The notes below the pieces were generated by a model. It was not told the origin of the DNA. It did not search any database and saw only the letters and a list, made by a program, of their open reading frames with translations. A DNA stretch of 12,868 bases, from the NCBI GenBank assembly GCA_023416195.1, contig JAEZID010000416.1:1-12868 (forward strand). Reading direction: 5' to 3'. Made by a program: the position numbers and the translations under genes. Positions 1 to 6,594 of this stretch are shown here, in pieces (the stretch's first letter is position 1; each line of letters begins with the position of its first letter). The stretch comes from Pseudomonadota bacterium (GTDB taxonomy: Bacteria; Pseudomonadota; Alphaproteobacteria; Azospirillales; Azospirillaceae).

Positions 1-269
1 ATCAGGATGCTCCAGGCAACCGCAAAGCCAATCTCCAAACCAGGAGACCGGTCCGCGTCGCGGCACCAAACACCGCCGCCTGCGCATCCCTTCTCACAAC
101 ACGGTATCAACTTGTCCAAGAAACCGCGGAATGCTTGACGACATCGTCGGGCCTTCCGCTTCCCTCCGCGTCGTCGCCGCCTCGTGGGTGGCCGTCGCGT
201 CGGGAGGCGCTTTATAGGCGGGAGCCTTCGGGCGAGCAAGCGCTTTTTTCGTCGGCTCGCGTTTTTTCC
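1..269. other. Non-coding or unassigned left edge
   Basis: I see no gene here that I can defend. Several short reading frames cross the region on both strands, but none has a good ribosome binding site together with the strong G/C third-position bias of the real genes nearby. A minus-strand frame starting at the ATG at 87 stays open to the left edge and could be the start of a gene outside the window, but only 29 codons are visible. The only clear structure is the pair of + strand hairpins listed separately. A small RNA, or the end of a transcript entering from the left, would both fit. Confidence 0.4.
207..267 (+). terminator. Two overlapping hairpins, each followed by six T
   Basis: GCGCTT (207-212) pairs perfectly with AAGCGC (238-243) and is followed by T6 at 244-249. 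GCGAGC (232-237) pairs with GCTCGC (255-260) and is followed after one base by T6 at 262-267. The two stems overlap, so a transcript could form only one at a time. A GCC-TTCG-GGC mini-hairpin lies inside the first loop. The T tracts are on the + strand, so the terminators act on rightward transcripts, opposite to the PAP2 gene that ends at 270. No rightward gene is visible upstream. They may also protect against transcription running antisense into the PAP2 gene. Confidence 0.5.
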
Positions 270-974
270 TCAAGGCCCCAGCAGGACGGTCGCGGCGCCG
301 TCGATCAGACGGCGCATGTTGGCGAACAGCGTCGCCATTTGAAGCGTCACCAGGAACCCGAGGGAATAGACCAGACCCGGCCGCACCGCCTGCAACCGGC
401 CGAGCCAATCACGCAGCCCGGCCGGCACGGGCACGGTCAGCACCGCGATCATGATGAGGACGCCGACCACGCCGCCCGCCAGAATGTCGGTCGGATAATG
501 AAGCCCCAGATAGACGCGCGGCAGGCAGATCACCACCAGCGTCCACAGGAAGGCGACGATGCCCACCGTCCGGTTCGCCCACCACAAGGCCGTGGCCAGC
601 GCGAAGAACAGCACGGCGTGATCGCTGGGAAAGGAACTCCACCCATCGACCGCCCAGGCGTTCACGTCATGGGGAACGACGAACCCGATGTCCGGATGGT
701 GGACCGGCCGCAGCCGCATCGGCAGGAAGTTCTGCATCCCCCGCCCCACGGCGATGGCGACCAGCGCGCCGACGATGGTCCGCACGGAATAGAGGTCCGG
801 CCCGATCAACGTTCCGCTCCGCCGCGTCCAGCACCACCACAGCAGGGCCAGCAGCACGCCGCCTTTAAGCAGATCGCTTTGCTCGATCACGTAAATGGTT
901 TTGTCGGCGGTCATGCTGACGCGGCTCAGCGCGTTCAGCGGCTCCATGATGGCAAGGTCGAAAGCCGTGGTCAC
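270..974 (-). CDS. PAP2-superfamily membrane phosphatase
   Basis: The 234-residue protein is a membrane-bound acid phosphatase of the PAP2 superfamily, whose members remove phosphate from lipid phosphates such as undecaprenyl diphosphate or phosphatidic acid. Motif 2 is visible as FPSDH (residues 115-119), a known variant of PSGH. Motif 3 is PRVYLGLHYPTD (152-163), with the catalytic His159 and Asp163. Motif 1 ends in RLRP (87-90), but the usual lysine of K-x6-RP is Asn82. Hydrophobic segments lie near 36-50, 64-80, 120-150, 165-182 and 200-220. The start is GTG at 974, preceded by GGGAGG seven to eight bases upstream; the next ATG is nine codons inside. The gene is divergent from the lipoprotein at 1155 and has no obvious operon partner. 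The substrate cannot be told from sequence. Family assignment is sure; activity is a little less so because of the altered first and third motifs. Confidence 0.88.
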   Translation of the reverse strand: MTTAFDLAIMEPLNALSRVSMTADKTIYVIEQSDLLKGGVLLALLWWCWTRRSGTLIGPDLYSVRTIVGALVAIAVGRGMQNFLPMRLRPVHHPDIGFVVPHDVNAWAVDGWSSFPSDHAVLFFALATALWWANRTVGIVAFLWTLVVICLPRVYLGLHYPTDILAGGVVGVLIMIAVLTVPVPAGLRDWLGRLQAVRPGLVYSLGFLVTLQMATLFANMRRLIDGAATVLLGP

Positions 975-1154
975 GTCGTTCCTCCCGCGGGTGCTGCCGC
1001 CTTGGACGCGGCAATCCGCAGGGGGAACGGCTGCGGAGACGGGTCGTTCGGAGGGTGAAACGGCTTATCTCTCCGGCGTTGCCCCGTTTCGGCGAAACCT
1101 CGGCGGGAATGGAGCGTTTCCCGGTGACGCCGCACCCGCCCCCGCGAGGACGCC

Positions 1155-1403
1155 ATGGTTCGCCTTCACATCGCCGCAACCTGCACGCTTCTGCTGTCGG
1201 CCTGCGCCGGCAACGCCCCCGCCACGCCGCACGCGGCCCCTCCGCAAACCGCCGAAATAGGCTGTCCCGATGGGATCGACCGGTCCATTGACGACGATCT
1301 TCGCCTGGGCGATCTTCACGACGATGTGGAAACCCAGTGGCCCGACGGGTTTGGTCAGCCGCTCTCTCCGATGGAACGCGAGCGTCTGTTCCCGGGTTGC
1401 TGA
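1155..1403 (+). CDS. Small predicted lipoprotein
   Basis: An 82-residue protein with a clear lipoprotein signal: a short hydrophobic segment (residues 5-14) ending in the lipobox L14-S15-A16-C17. Cleavage and lipidation would leave a 66-residue mature protein anchored to a membrane, probably in the periplasm. The mature part is Ala/Pro-rich to about residue 32, then acidic (residues 38-60), with a second cysteine at 37 and a last-residue cysteine at 82 that could form a disulphide. GAGGA lies four to five bases before the ATG. I do not recognise a family. It is convergent with the regulator gene, with only nine bases between the two stops, and divergent from the PAP2 gene. The lipobox and binding site make it likely to be real, though it is short. 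Confidence 0.68.
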   Translation: MVRLHIAATCTLLLSACAGNAPATPHAAPPQTAEIGCPDGIDRSIDDDLRLGDLHDDVETQWPDGFGQPLSPMERERLFPGC

Positions 1404-1412
1404 CCGTCCGCC

Positions 1413-2300
1413 TTACGGCCCGTTGAACTGGACGGTGCCGAGCCCGGACAGGTCGTAGCCCTGAAGCTCTTCGGCCCGCCGCGCCGCCAGCGGCGAGCCG
1501 GCGAAGCGCAGCAGCGTCTGCAACGGCGGTTCGAAATAGTCGCGGCGGCGCATGACCAAATCGTAGCGTTCCCAATGCAGCGGCACGAAGTCCAGGCGCA
1601 GCTGGTGCGCCACCGCCCGGATGGCGAGCCCGGCGTCGGCCTGCCCGCCGAGCACCGCGAGTCCGACCTCCGTCTCCACCCGCACCGGGCGGTCGAGCGT
1701 CACCAGATCGCCCCAGCCGAGTCCCGCCTCCTTGATGAGGTGATCGAACAGCAGTTGCGCGCCGGCTTCCGGCTGGCGGCGCACGATGCGGGCGCGTGAG
1801 GCGGCGAGGTCGGCCACCGACCGGATGCCCAGCGGGTTCCCGGCCGCGACCACCAGCCCCTGCTCCCGCCGCGCCCATTCGATGGCGACCACGTCCCGGT
1901 CGCCGAGCCGCCGCCGGATGAAGGGCAGGTTCTGGTCCCCGCTTGCCGCGTCGAAGGCGTGCAGGCCGCAGGCGACCGCCGCCCCTTCGGCGAAGCGGTC
2001 CAGCCCGCTCAGGCTTCCCCCGCCCATCAGCGCCAGCCCGCAACGCGACTCGTCCACGCACCAGTCGAGCAGCGGGTCGTGGCTGCCCGCGATCACCGGA
2101 GGCGGCGCGGCGGCCATCCGGACGACCGGCTCGGCCCCGTTGCGCGCGGCCAGCCAGTGATCGATCTGGTCCTTGGGGAACAGCCATTTGCCGCCGACGC
2201 GGGTGCAGGGAATCTCGCCCCGCTGCACGAGGTCGTAGACCTTGCGCTGCTTCAGGCGCAGGTAATCCGCGATCTCCCGCGTGTTCAGCAGCTGAACCAT
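1413..2300 (-). CDS. Excisionase-type HTH regulator with PBP-like sensor domain
   Basis: The 295-residue protein starts with a MerR/excisionase-type helix-turn-helix (about residues 4-50: LNTREIADYLRLKQRKVYDL, then a RVGGKWLFPKDQIDHWL wing). A type-2 periplasmic-binding-like domain fills about 75-285, recognisable from EQGLVVAAGNPLGI and a RRQPEAGAQLLFD stretch. This order is the COG1910-like architecture, often linked to molybdate or tungstate control. It has no signal peptide, so the sensor domain is cytoplasmic. I chose the ATG at 2300 because GGAG lies eight bases upstream; a TTG at 2315 would add five residues but sits on that site. It is divergent from the TSUP transporter across a 280-bp spacer and may regulate it; the ligand (an oxyanion or another small molecule) is inference. 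Domain architecture is confident, target and ligand are not. Confidence 0.82.
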   Translation of the reverse strand: MVQLLNTREIADYLRLKQRKVYDLVQRGEIPCTRVGGKWLFPKDQIDHWLAARNGAEPVVRMAAAPPPVIAGSHDPLLDWCVDESRCGLALMGGGSLSGLDRFAEGAAVACGLHAFDAASGDQNLPFIRRRLGDRDVVAIEWARREQGLVVAAGNPLGIRSVADLAASRARIVRRQPEAGAQLLFDHLIKEAGLGWGDLVTLDRPVRVETEVGLAVLGGQADAGLAIRAVAHQLRLDFVPLHWERYDLVMRRRDYFEPPLQTLLRFAGSPLAARRAEELQGYDLSGLGTVQFNGP

Positions 2301-2580
2301 CGCCTCTCTCTCCAAAACGTCCGCCGATTATGGTCGGTTCGGGAAAATTTGCAAAGGCGCGGAGCCGTTGCACCGTTTCGCGCAACGCCCCGCCACCGCC
2401 GCGAAACCATTCACCGTTTCCGTATTATTTGCCGATCGTCGGGAAATTACCGCGCACCCGATAAACAAAACCACCGCACATTGGCCATCAACGCCTCAAA
2501 TTTCTTGCGGTTCATTCAATAAACACCATAGTTGTTTTCTGGATACCATTTCACTTTACTCAGTTCCGGGAAACGCCAGC
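2301..2580. promoter_or_regulatory. Divergent regulator/transporter control region with repeated GTTTC motifs
   Basis: This spacer separates the HTH-PBP regulator from the TSUP gene and is more A/T-rich than its flanks from about 2440 on. CACCGTTTC occurs twice as a perfect direct repeat (2371-2379 and 2412-2420, 41 bp apart, near four helical turns). Between them GCGAAACC (2401-2408) is an inverted copy, so that GAAAC (2403-2407) and GTTTC (2416-2420) form a dyad. TCGGGAAA also occurs twice (starting near 2338 and 2437). These are candidate operators for the adjacent regulator. A weak promoter toward TSUP may be TTGTTT (2532-2537), 17 bases, TTTACT (2555-2560). None of these sites is conclusive. 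Confidence 0.35.
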
Positions 2581-3396
2581 ATGCCGACGATGGCAAGAAA
2601 GCGCGCTTTTGCCTGCATCGGGTCGGGCGCCGCCATCGGTACGCTTGGCGGGCTCATGGGGCTGGGCGGGGCGGAATTCCGCCGGCCGTTTCTGGTCGGC
2701 GTGCTCGGACTCGCGGTGCGGGTGGCGGTGCCGGTCAATCTGGCGGTCAGCTTGATCGTGCTGCTGGCCGCCCTGCCGGCCCGCGCCACGACCATCGCCC
2801 TCGGCGACCTCCTTGCGCATCTGCCGGAGCTGCTGGGCATGGCCGCCGGTTCCATCGCGGCCGCCTACATCGGGGCCGGTCTGCTGAGGCGGGTGTCCGA
2901 CCGGGCGCTCGGCACGGTGATCCTGGGGCTGCTGATGGCGCTGGGCGTCGTGATGATCGGCGATGCGTTCCTGAGCGACGGCGGGGCGGGCCTCGCCCCC
3001 GAACTCCCCGCCTGGCGCGCCCTCGCCTCCGCCGCCTGCGGGATCGTGGTCGGTCTGGTCAGCAGCCTTCTCGGCGTCGCCGGAGGCGAATTGATCATCC
3101 CGACCTTCGTCCTCGGCTTCGGCGTGCCGGTGAAGCTGGCGGGCTCCATGAGCATGCTGGTCGGCCTGCCGACCATCGCGGCGGGACTCGTCCGCCACCT
3201 GCGCGACCCGGCCTGCCCGCTGCGCTCCGGTGGCGCGTGGCGCGACACGGTGGGGCCGCTCGGCGTCGGGTCGGTGCTGGGCGCGGTGGCCGGCGGGCTG
3301 CTGCTCGGCCTCGTGCCCGCCGACGTTCTGAAGGTGACGCTGGGCGCGATCCTGATCTGGTCCGCCTTCCGGACCTTCGCGCACCAGAAACGGTGA
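2581..3396 (+). CDS. TSUP-family anion exporter (TauE/SafE type)
   Basis: A 271-residue integral membrane protein of the TSUP family (COG0730), which moves sulfite, sulfonates or other organic anions across the inner membrane. The internal duplication typical of the family is visible: GTLGGLMGLGGAEFRRPFLV near residues 19-38 and GLVSSLLGVAGGELIIPTFV near 157-176, each with the glycine-rich turn followed by a proline-containing helix. About eight hydrophobic segments fit the usual count. The ATG at 2581 is preceded by GGGAAA; an ATG three codons later is possible. It is divergent from the HTH-PBP regulator and convergent with the DUF411 gene ten bases away. If the regulator senses an oxyanion, this transporter is its likely target. 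The family is confident; the substrate is unknown. Confidence 0.87.
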   Translation: MPTMARKRAFACIGSGAAIGTLGGLMGLGGAEFRRPFLVGVLGLAVRVAVPVNLAVSLIVLLAALPARATTIALGDLLAHLPELLGMAAGSIAAAYIGAGLLRRVSDRALGTVILGLLMALGVVMIGDAFLSDGGAGLAPELPAWRALASAACGIVVGLVSSLLGVAGGELIIPTFVLGFGVPVKLAGSMSMLVGLPTIAAGLVRHLRDPACPLRSGGAWRDTVGPLGVGSVLGAVAGGLLLGLVPADVLKVTLGAILIWSAFRTFAHQKR

Positions 3397-3406
3397 CTGG
3401 CCGGCC

Positions 3407-3880
3407 TCAGCGCTGCTCGTAGACGGACGCGCCGCCGGGCGCGCCGAACAGCACCACGGCGTAGGGCTCCTTCACCCCGGTCTCCATGCCCGGCGAGCCC
3501 TGCGGCATGCCGGGAACTGCGAGCCCCTTCGCCGCCGGGCGCTCCCGCAACAGGCGGGCGACGCTGTCGGCGGGAACATGGCCTTCCAGAACATAGCCGT
3601 CGACCAGGGCCGTGTGGCAGGACTGCATGGTGGCCGGCACGCCGAGCCGCGCCTTGATCGGATCGACGTCGTCCACATCGTGCACGGTCAGCGCGTATCC
3701 GGCGGCGCGCATGTGCTGCACCCAGCCTTCGCAGCAGCCGCAGCTTGGCGATTTCCACACGACCACCTCGGTGGCCGCGGCGGAGGCGACGCCGATCGCG
3801 CCGCGCACCGCGATGGCGGTCCCGCCGATCGCGAAGCTGGCCCCCATGGCCGTCAGGAACATGCGCCGATTCATCGCCAT
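3407..3880 (-). CDS. Exported DUF411 metal-binding protein
   Basis: The 157-residue protein belongs to the DUF411 family, small periplasmic proteins often found with copper or other metal resistance genes. The N-terminus (NRRMFLTAMG at residues 4-13, then a hydrophobic run to about 36) looks like a Tat-type or Sec signal with twin arginines R5-R6. The mature domain has a thioredoxin-like VVVWKSPSCGCCEGW stretch with Cys47, Cys49 and Cys50, then SCH (Cys88-His89), His101 and a conserved GMPQGSPGME block (124-133). The Cys/His set is suited to binding a soft metal. The start is uncertain: ATG at 3880 with AAAGGA twelve bases upstream, or ATG at 3874, or TTG at 3892. It is convergent with TSUP, with no terminator seen between. 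Metal identity is inferred from the family only. Confidence 0.87.
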   Translation of the reverse strand: MAMNRRMFLTAMGASFAIGGTAIAVRGAIGVASAAATEVVVWKSPSCGCCEGWVQHMRAAGYALTVHDVDDVDPIKARLGVPATMQSCHTALVDGYVLEGHVPADSVARLLRERPAAKGLAVPGMPQGSPGMETGVKEPYAVVLFGAPGGASVYEQR

Positions 3881-4185
3881 GACCGCACCCAATCCTTTGT
3901 CCGGAACCCTTGCCGAAACCCCATTGCCGCCCGGCCCACCGTGCCGGACGGCGCGCAGTCTGCCGCCATGGAGCGGACCGATCCTTGACCGTGCTCAAAT
4001 GGTGCCTTCGCCGATCGCGAAAAGGGCATCAAGGAAAATCGTATTTCCATGGAAAGGTTCCCGTTGCACGGGATGTGTTGCATCGGTTACCGCTAAATGA
4101 AATCGTCCAACATCACAGTTCCGTGCATCGGTGGCGGGGTTGCCCGGCCGGCGGTCATGGACGGACACGCCGGGCCACGCGCACC
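3881..4185. other. 305-bp divergent spacer with a 12-bp palindrome
   Basis: No gene is evident between the divergent DUF411 and diguanylate cyclase genes. The middle is A/T-richer and holds a perfect 12-bp palindrome, TTTCCATGGAAA (4044-4055), with a further GGAAA at 4033-4037, so three half-sites lie within 23 bp. A short CCCG-TTGCA-CGGG hairpin follows. TTGACC at 3985-3990 could be a -35 element, but no good -10 lies 16-18 bases downstream. The palindrome is a candidate operator; which gene it serves is not decidable here. Confidence 0.35.
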
Positions 4186-5763
4186 ATGGGCAACGAGATT
4201 CTGTTCGCCGACGACGACCCGCCGACCACCCCCGGCAGCGAAGGCCGAAGCAGGAAGGGCGGGCCCAGGGAAGACGGACCCAAAGAAGACGCGCGGGGCG
4301 AAGGGCAGCCCTGGACGATCCTCGTCGTGGACGACGACAAGGAGGTGCACGCCGTCACCCGGCTGGCCCTCGACAAGCTGCATTACAAGGGCCGCCCGCT
4401 GAAGCTGATAAGCGCCATGTCCGGCGCCGAGGCCGCGGACATCCTGCGCGCCACCGGCGACGTCGCCATCGTCCTGCTGGACGTGGTGATGGAAACCGAC
4501 GACGCCGGCCTGAAGCTGGTCCGCACCATCCGCGAGGACATCGGCAACCACGCCGTCCGCATCATCCTGCGCACCGGCCAGCCCGGCCAGGCGCCGGAGG
4601 AGAATGTGGTGCTGGCCTACGACATCAACGACTACAAGTCGAAGACCGAGCTGACCTCGCAAAAGCTGTTCACCACGGTCATCGCGGCCCTGCGCGCCTA
4701 CGCCGACATCGTGGCGCTGGAAACGAACCGGCGCGGGCTGCAACAGATCATCCAGTCCACCGACCGCCTGTTCGAGCTGCGCTCCATGCAGCAGTTCGCG
4801 GCCGGGGTGCTGACCCAGCTGTCGGCCTTTCTGCGGGTGAAGCCCGACGCCATCCTGTGCGCCCGCCGCGGCGACTCCGGCGACGGCTCCCTCCATGTGC
4901 TGGCCGGGGCCGGCCGCTACGCCGAGGCGGCGGAGACTCCGCAGTCCGCCATCGCCCCGAACGTGGCCGACAGCATCGCCGAGGTCTTCCGCACCCGCCA
5001 GAGCGTCTACCGCCGCAACGAGACCACGCTGTTCATCCGCGTGCCGGACGGCGGCGAGGTGGCCGCCTGGATCCACACCGACCGCCCGCTGGACGAGGTG
5101 GATCGCGGGCTGGTCGAGGTGTTCGCCGCCAAGATCGCCATCAGCTTCACCAACCTCAGCCTGTACGAGCAGCTGCGCGAGGCGAACGAGACGCTGGAGG
5201 CCCGCGTCGCCGAGCGCACCCGCGCGCTGGAGGAGGCCAACGCCAAGCTGGAGCGGCTGGCCACGGTCGATCCGCTGACCGCCGTGTGGAACCGCCGCCA
5301 TTTCCTGGAACTGGCGGCGGTTGAGCTGAGCCGGGCGCGGCGGCACGAACGCCGGCTCAGCGTCTTCCTGCTCGACCTCGACCATTTCAAGGCGGTGAAC
5401 GACGGGCACGGCCACGCCGCCGGCGACGAGGTCCTGCGCACCGCCGTGGCCCGCGCCCGCAGCGCGCTGCGCACCTCCGATCAGATCGCCCGCTTCGGCG
5501 GCGAGGAGTTCGTCGTCCTCCTGCCGGAAACCGACATCGAAGGCGCCCGCATCGTCGCCGAACGCGTGCGCGCGGCCATCGCCGACGGCCCGGTCGATGC
5601 GGACGGGCATGGCCTTTCGGTCACGGCCAGCCTCGGCGTCGCCGAATGGAACGCCGGCGAGCCCTCCATCGAACACACCCTGCGCCGGGCCGACGCCGCC
5701 CTTTACGAAGCCAAGCAATCCGGCCGCGACCGCGTGTGTCTGGCCTCGACACAAAACGCATGA
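4186..5763 (+). CDS. Receiver-DUF3369-GGDEF diguanylate cyclase
   Basis: A 525-residue cytoplasmic signalling protein that makes cyclic di-GMP from two GTP. A degenerate receiver domain spans about 43-165, with acidic residues D49-D51, phospho-acceptor Asp99 (in LLDVVM), Thr130 and Lys151, so it should be phosphorylatable. A DUF3369 sensor region covers about 185-325. A coiled coil (about 330-358) leads into the GGDEF domain (about 360-522). The active site is GGEEF (438-442), a functional variant, and RTSD (429-432) lies exactly five residues upstream, so the product-binding inhibitory site is intact. No EAL or HD-GYP domain is present. MGNEILFADDD at the N-terminus resembles starts of other DUF3369 proteins and fixes the ATG at 4186, although no strong ribosome binding site precedes it. 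No histidine kinase is nearby, so its input is an orphan kinase elsewhere. Confidence 0.93.
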   Translation: MGNEILFADDDPPTTPGSEGRSRKGGPREDGPKEDARGEGQPWTILVVDDDKEVHAVTRLALDKLHYKGRPLKLISAMSGAEAADILRATGDVAIVLLDVVMETDDAGLKLVRTIREDIGNHAVRIILRTGQPGQAPEENVVLAYDINDYKSKTELTSQKLFTTVIAALRAYADIVALETNRRGLQQIIQSTDRLFELRSMQQFAAGVLTQLSAFLRVKPDAILCARRGDSGDGSLHVLAGAGRYAEAAETPQSAIAPNVADSIAEVFRTRQSVYRRNETTLFIRVPDGGEVAAWIHTDRPLDEVDRGLVEVFAAKIAISFTNLSLYEQLREANETLEARVAERTRALEEANAKLERLATVDPLTAVWNRRHFLELAAVELSRARRHERRLSVFLLDLDHFKAVNDGHGHAAGDEVLRTAVARARSALRTSDQIARFGGEEFVVLLPETDIEGARIVAERVRAAIADGPVDADGHGLSVTASLGVAEWNAGEPSIEHTLRRADAALYEAKQSGRDRVCLASTQNA

Positions 5764-5996
5764 CCAAGCCCTCGCATTGGACCGCTTTCCCGACCCTCCT
5801 CCGTCGCTTTGTTGCGCGGCGGTAAAAACCCGGCACGGCGCCACACATAGGCATTGAACGGTTCGGTGCCGTCGATTACCACTTGGTGGGTCCCGCATCC
5901 GATCCAGAACACGCTTCGAGCGAAAATTTCCAAAGATATGGGATCAAAGACGCGAACTCGACGATACGGCCCAGGCGCACAGTCCAGGTACAGGCC
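5764..5996. other. 233-bp spacer, no gene called
   Basis: The spacer separates the cyclase from the first coiled-coil protein. I see no convincing terminator or promoter. An imperfect dyad of CGGCAC (near 5831) and GTGCCG (near 5868) is the only structure I noted. A minus-strand frame across it reads like protein but has no start or ribosome binding site. Confidence 0.3.
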
Positions 5997-6560
5997 ATGT
6001 GGAACGACTACGCCCAGGCGCTCTTCTTCGCGCTCGCGCTGTCCGGCATGGGTTTCGGCATCGCGAAGCTCGTCGTCGTGCTGGGTGAGCGCATGATCGA
6101 AAAGCGGCACGGCACCGGCGGGGTGCGCGGGGTGATCACGCGCCGCGCCAAGCTGGAATCCGGCCTGGAGGCCCGCAAGGGGGAACGCGCCGCCGAATTG
6201 CGCAAGATCGAAAGCGAGATCGCCGAGCTGATGAAGCGGCGCCAGACCCTGGAACGCCGGATCAAGGATTCCCAACGCGCGGGCGACCAGCTCGTCCGCC
6301 TGATCGGCGAGGAGAACGCGGGGACGCCCTGCTACATCGCCCAGCTGGTCAACAAATACGTGGGCACCGGCTCCCACCAGAAGAGCCAGCACGCCATCAT
6401 CGACTCGTCCTGGGCGCAGCCCCAGACGGTGGAGGTGTGGGCGCGCTCCATGCCCGAAGCGCGGGCGGAGATCGAGCGGCGCTATCCGCCGGCCTTCGGC
6501 TATGCGGTGGTGCGCATGCAGGACGTGGGCGCCTCCGCCCCCGTCGCGAAGGCGGGCTGA
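5997..6560 (+). CDS. Membrane-anchored coiled-coil protein of unknown function (copy A)
   Basis: I do not recognise the family. The 187-residue protein has one N-terminal hydrophobic segment (about residues 8-29), a strongly charged, probably coiled-coil region rich in Arg, Glu and Lys (about 43-105), and a C-terminal block (138-175) with SW, VW, an alanine-arginine pair and RRYP followed by G and Q. That C-terminal block aligns without gaps to residues 128-165 of the next gene, so the two are probably diverged duplicates. The ATG at 5997 was chosen because the hydrophobic segment follows directly; only a weak AGG precedes it, and a TTG at 5883 is in frame. The spacing of 34 bases to the next gene suggests co-transcription. 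The topology points to an inner-membrane protein with most of its mass on one side. Confidence 0.75.
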   Translation: MWNDYAQALFFALALSGMGFGIAKLVVVLGERMIEKRHGTGGVRGVITRRAKLESGLEARKGERAAELRKIESEIAELMKRRQTLERRIKDSQRAGDQLVRLIGEENAGTPCYIAQLVNKYVGTGSHQKSQHAIIDSSWAQPQTVEVWARSMPEARAEIERRYPPAFGYAVVRMQDVGASAPVAKAG

Positions 6561-6594
6561 GGGCGGGCGGACTGAAGGAAAACGGGGGAACGCC

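Noticed and set aside
94..273. 59-codon Lys/Pro-rich minus-strand frame overlapping the PAP2 stop from a TTG
   Set aside because: No spaced ribosome binding site, about one third A/T-ending codons unlike the neighbours, and it crosses the terminator hairpins. It could be real, but support is too weak.
135..1058. 307-codon frame on the + strand antisense to the PAP2 gene
   Set aside because: It is rich in Arg, His, Gln and Pro with no domain, and mirrors the codon bias of the real gene on the other strand, which has clear PAP2 motifs.
865..2385. 506-codon minus-strand frame across the regulator
   Set aside because: Arg/Gly/Ala-rich shadow of the HTH-PBP regulator and the lipoprotein region, with no recognisable domain.
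4093..5898. 601-codon minus-strand frame opposite the cyclase
   Set aside because: Long only because of high GC; Gly/Gln/Val/Asp-rich without domains, whereas the + strand encodes a complete receiver-DUF3369-GGDEF protein.
5703..5996. Protein-like minus-strand stretch across the spacer after the cyclase
   Set aside because: It contains a plausible-looking segment (FWIGCGTHQVVIDGTEPFNA) but has no start with a ribosome binding site and runs into both flanking genes. It may be a decayed fragment; I cannot show it.
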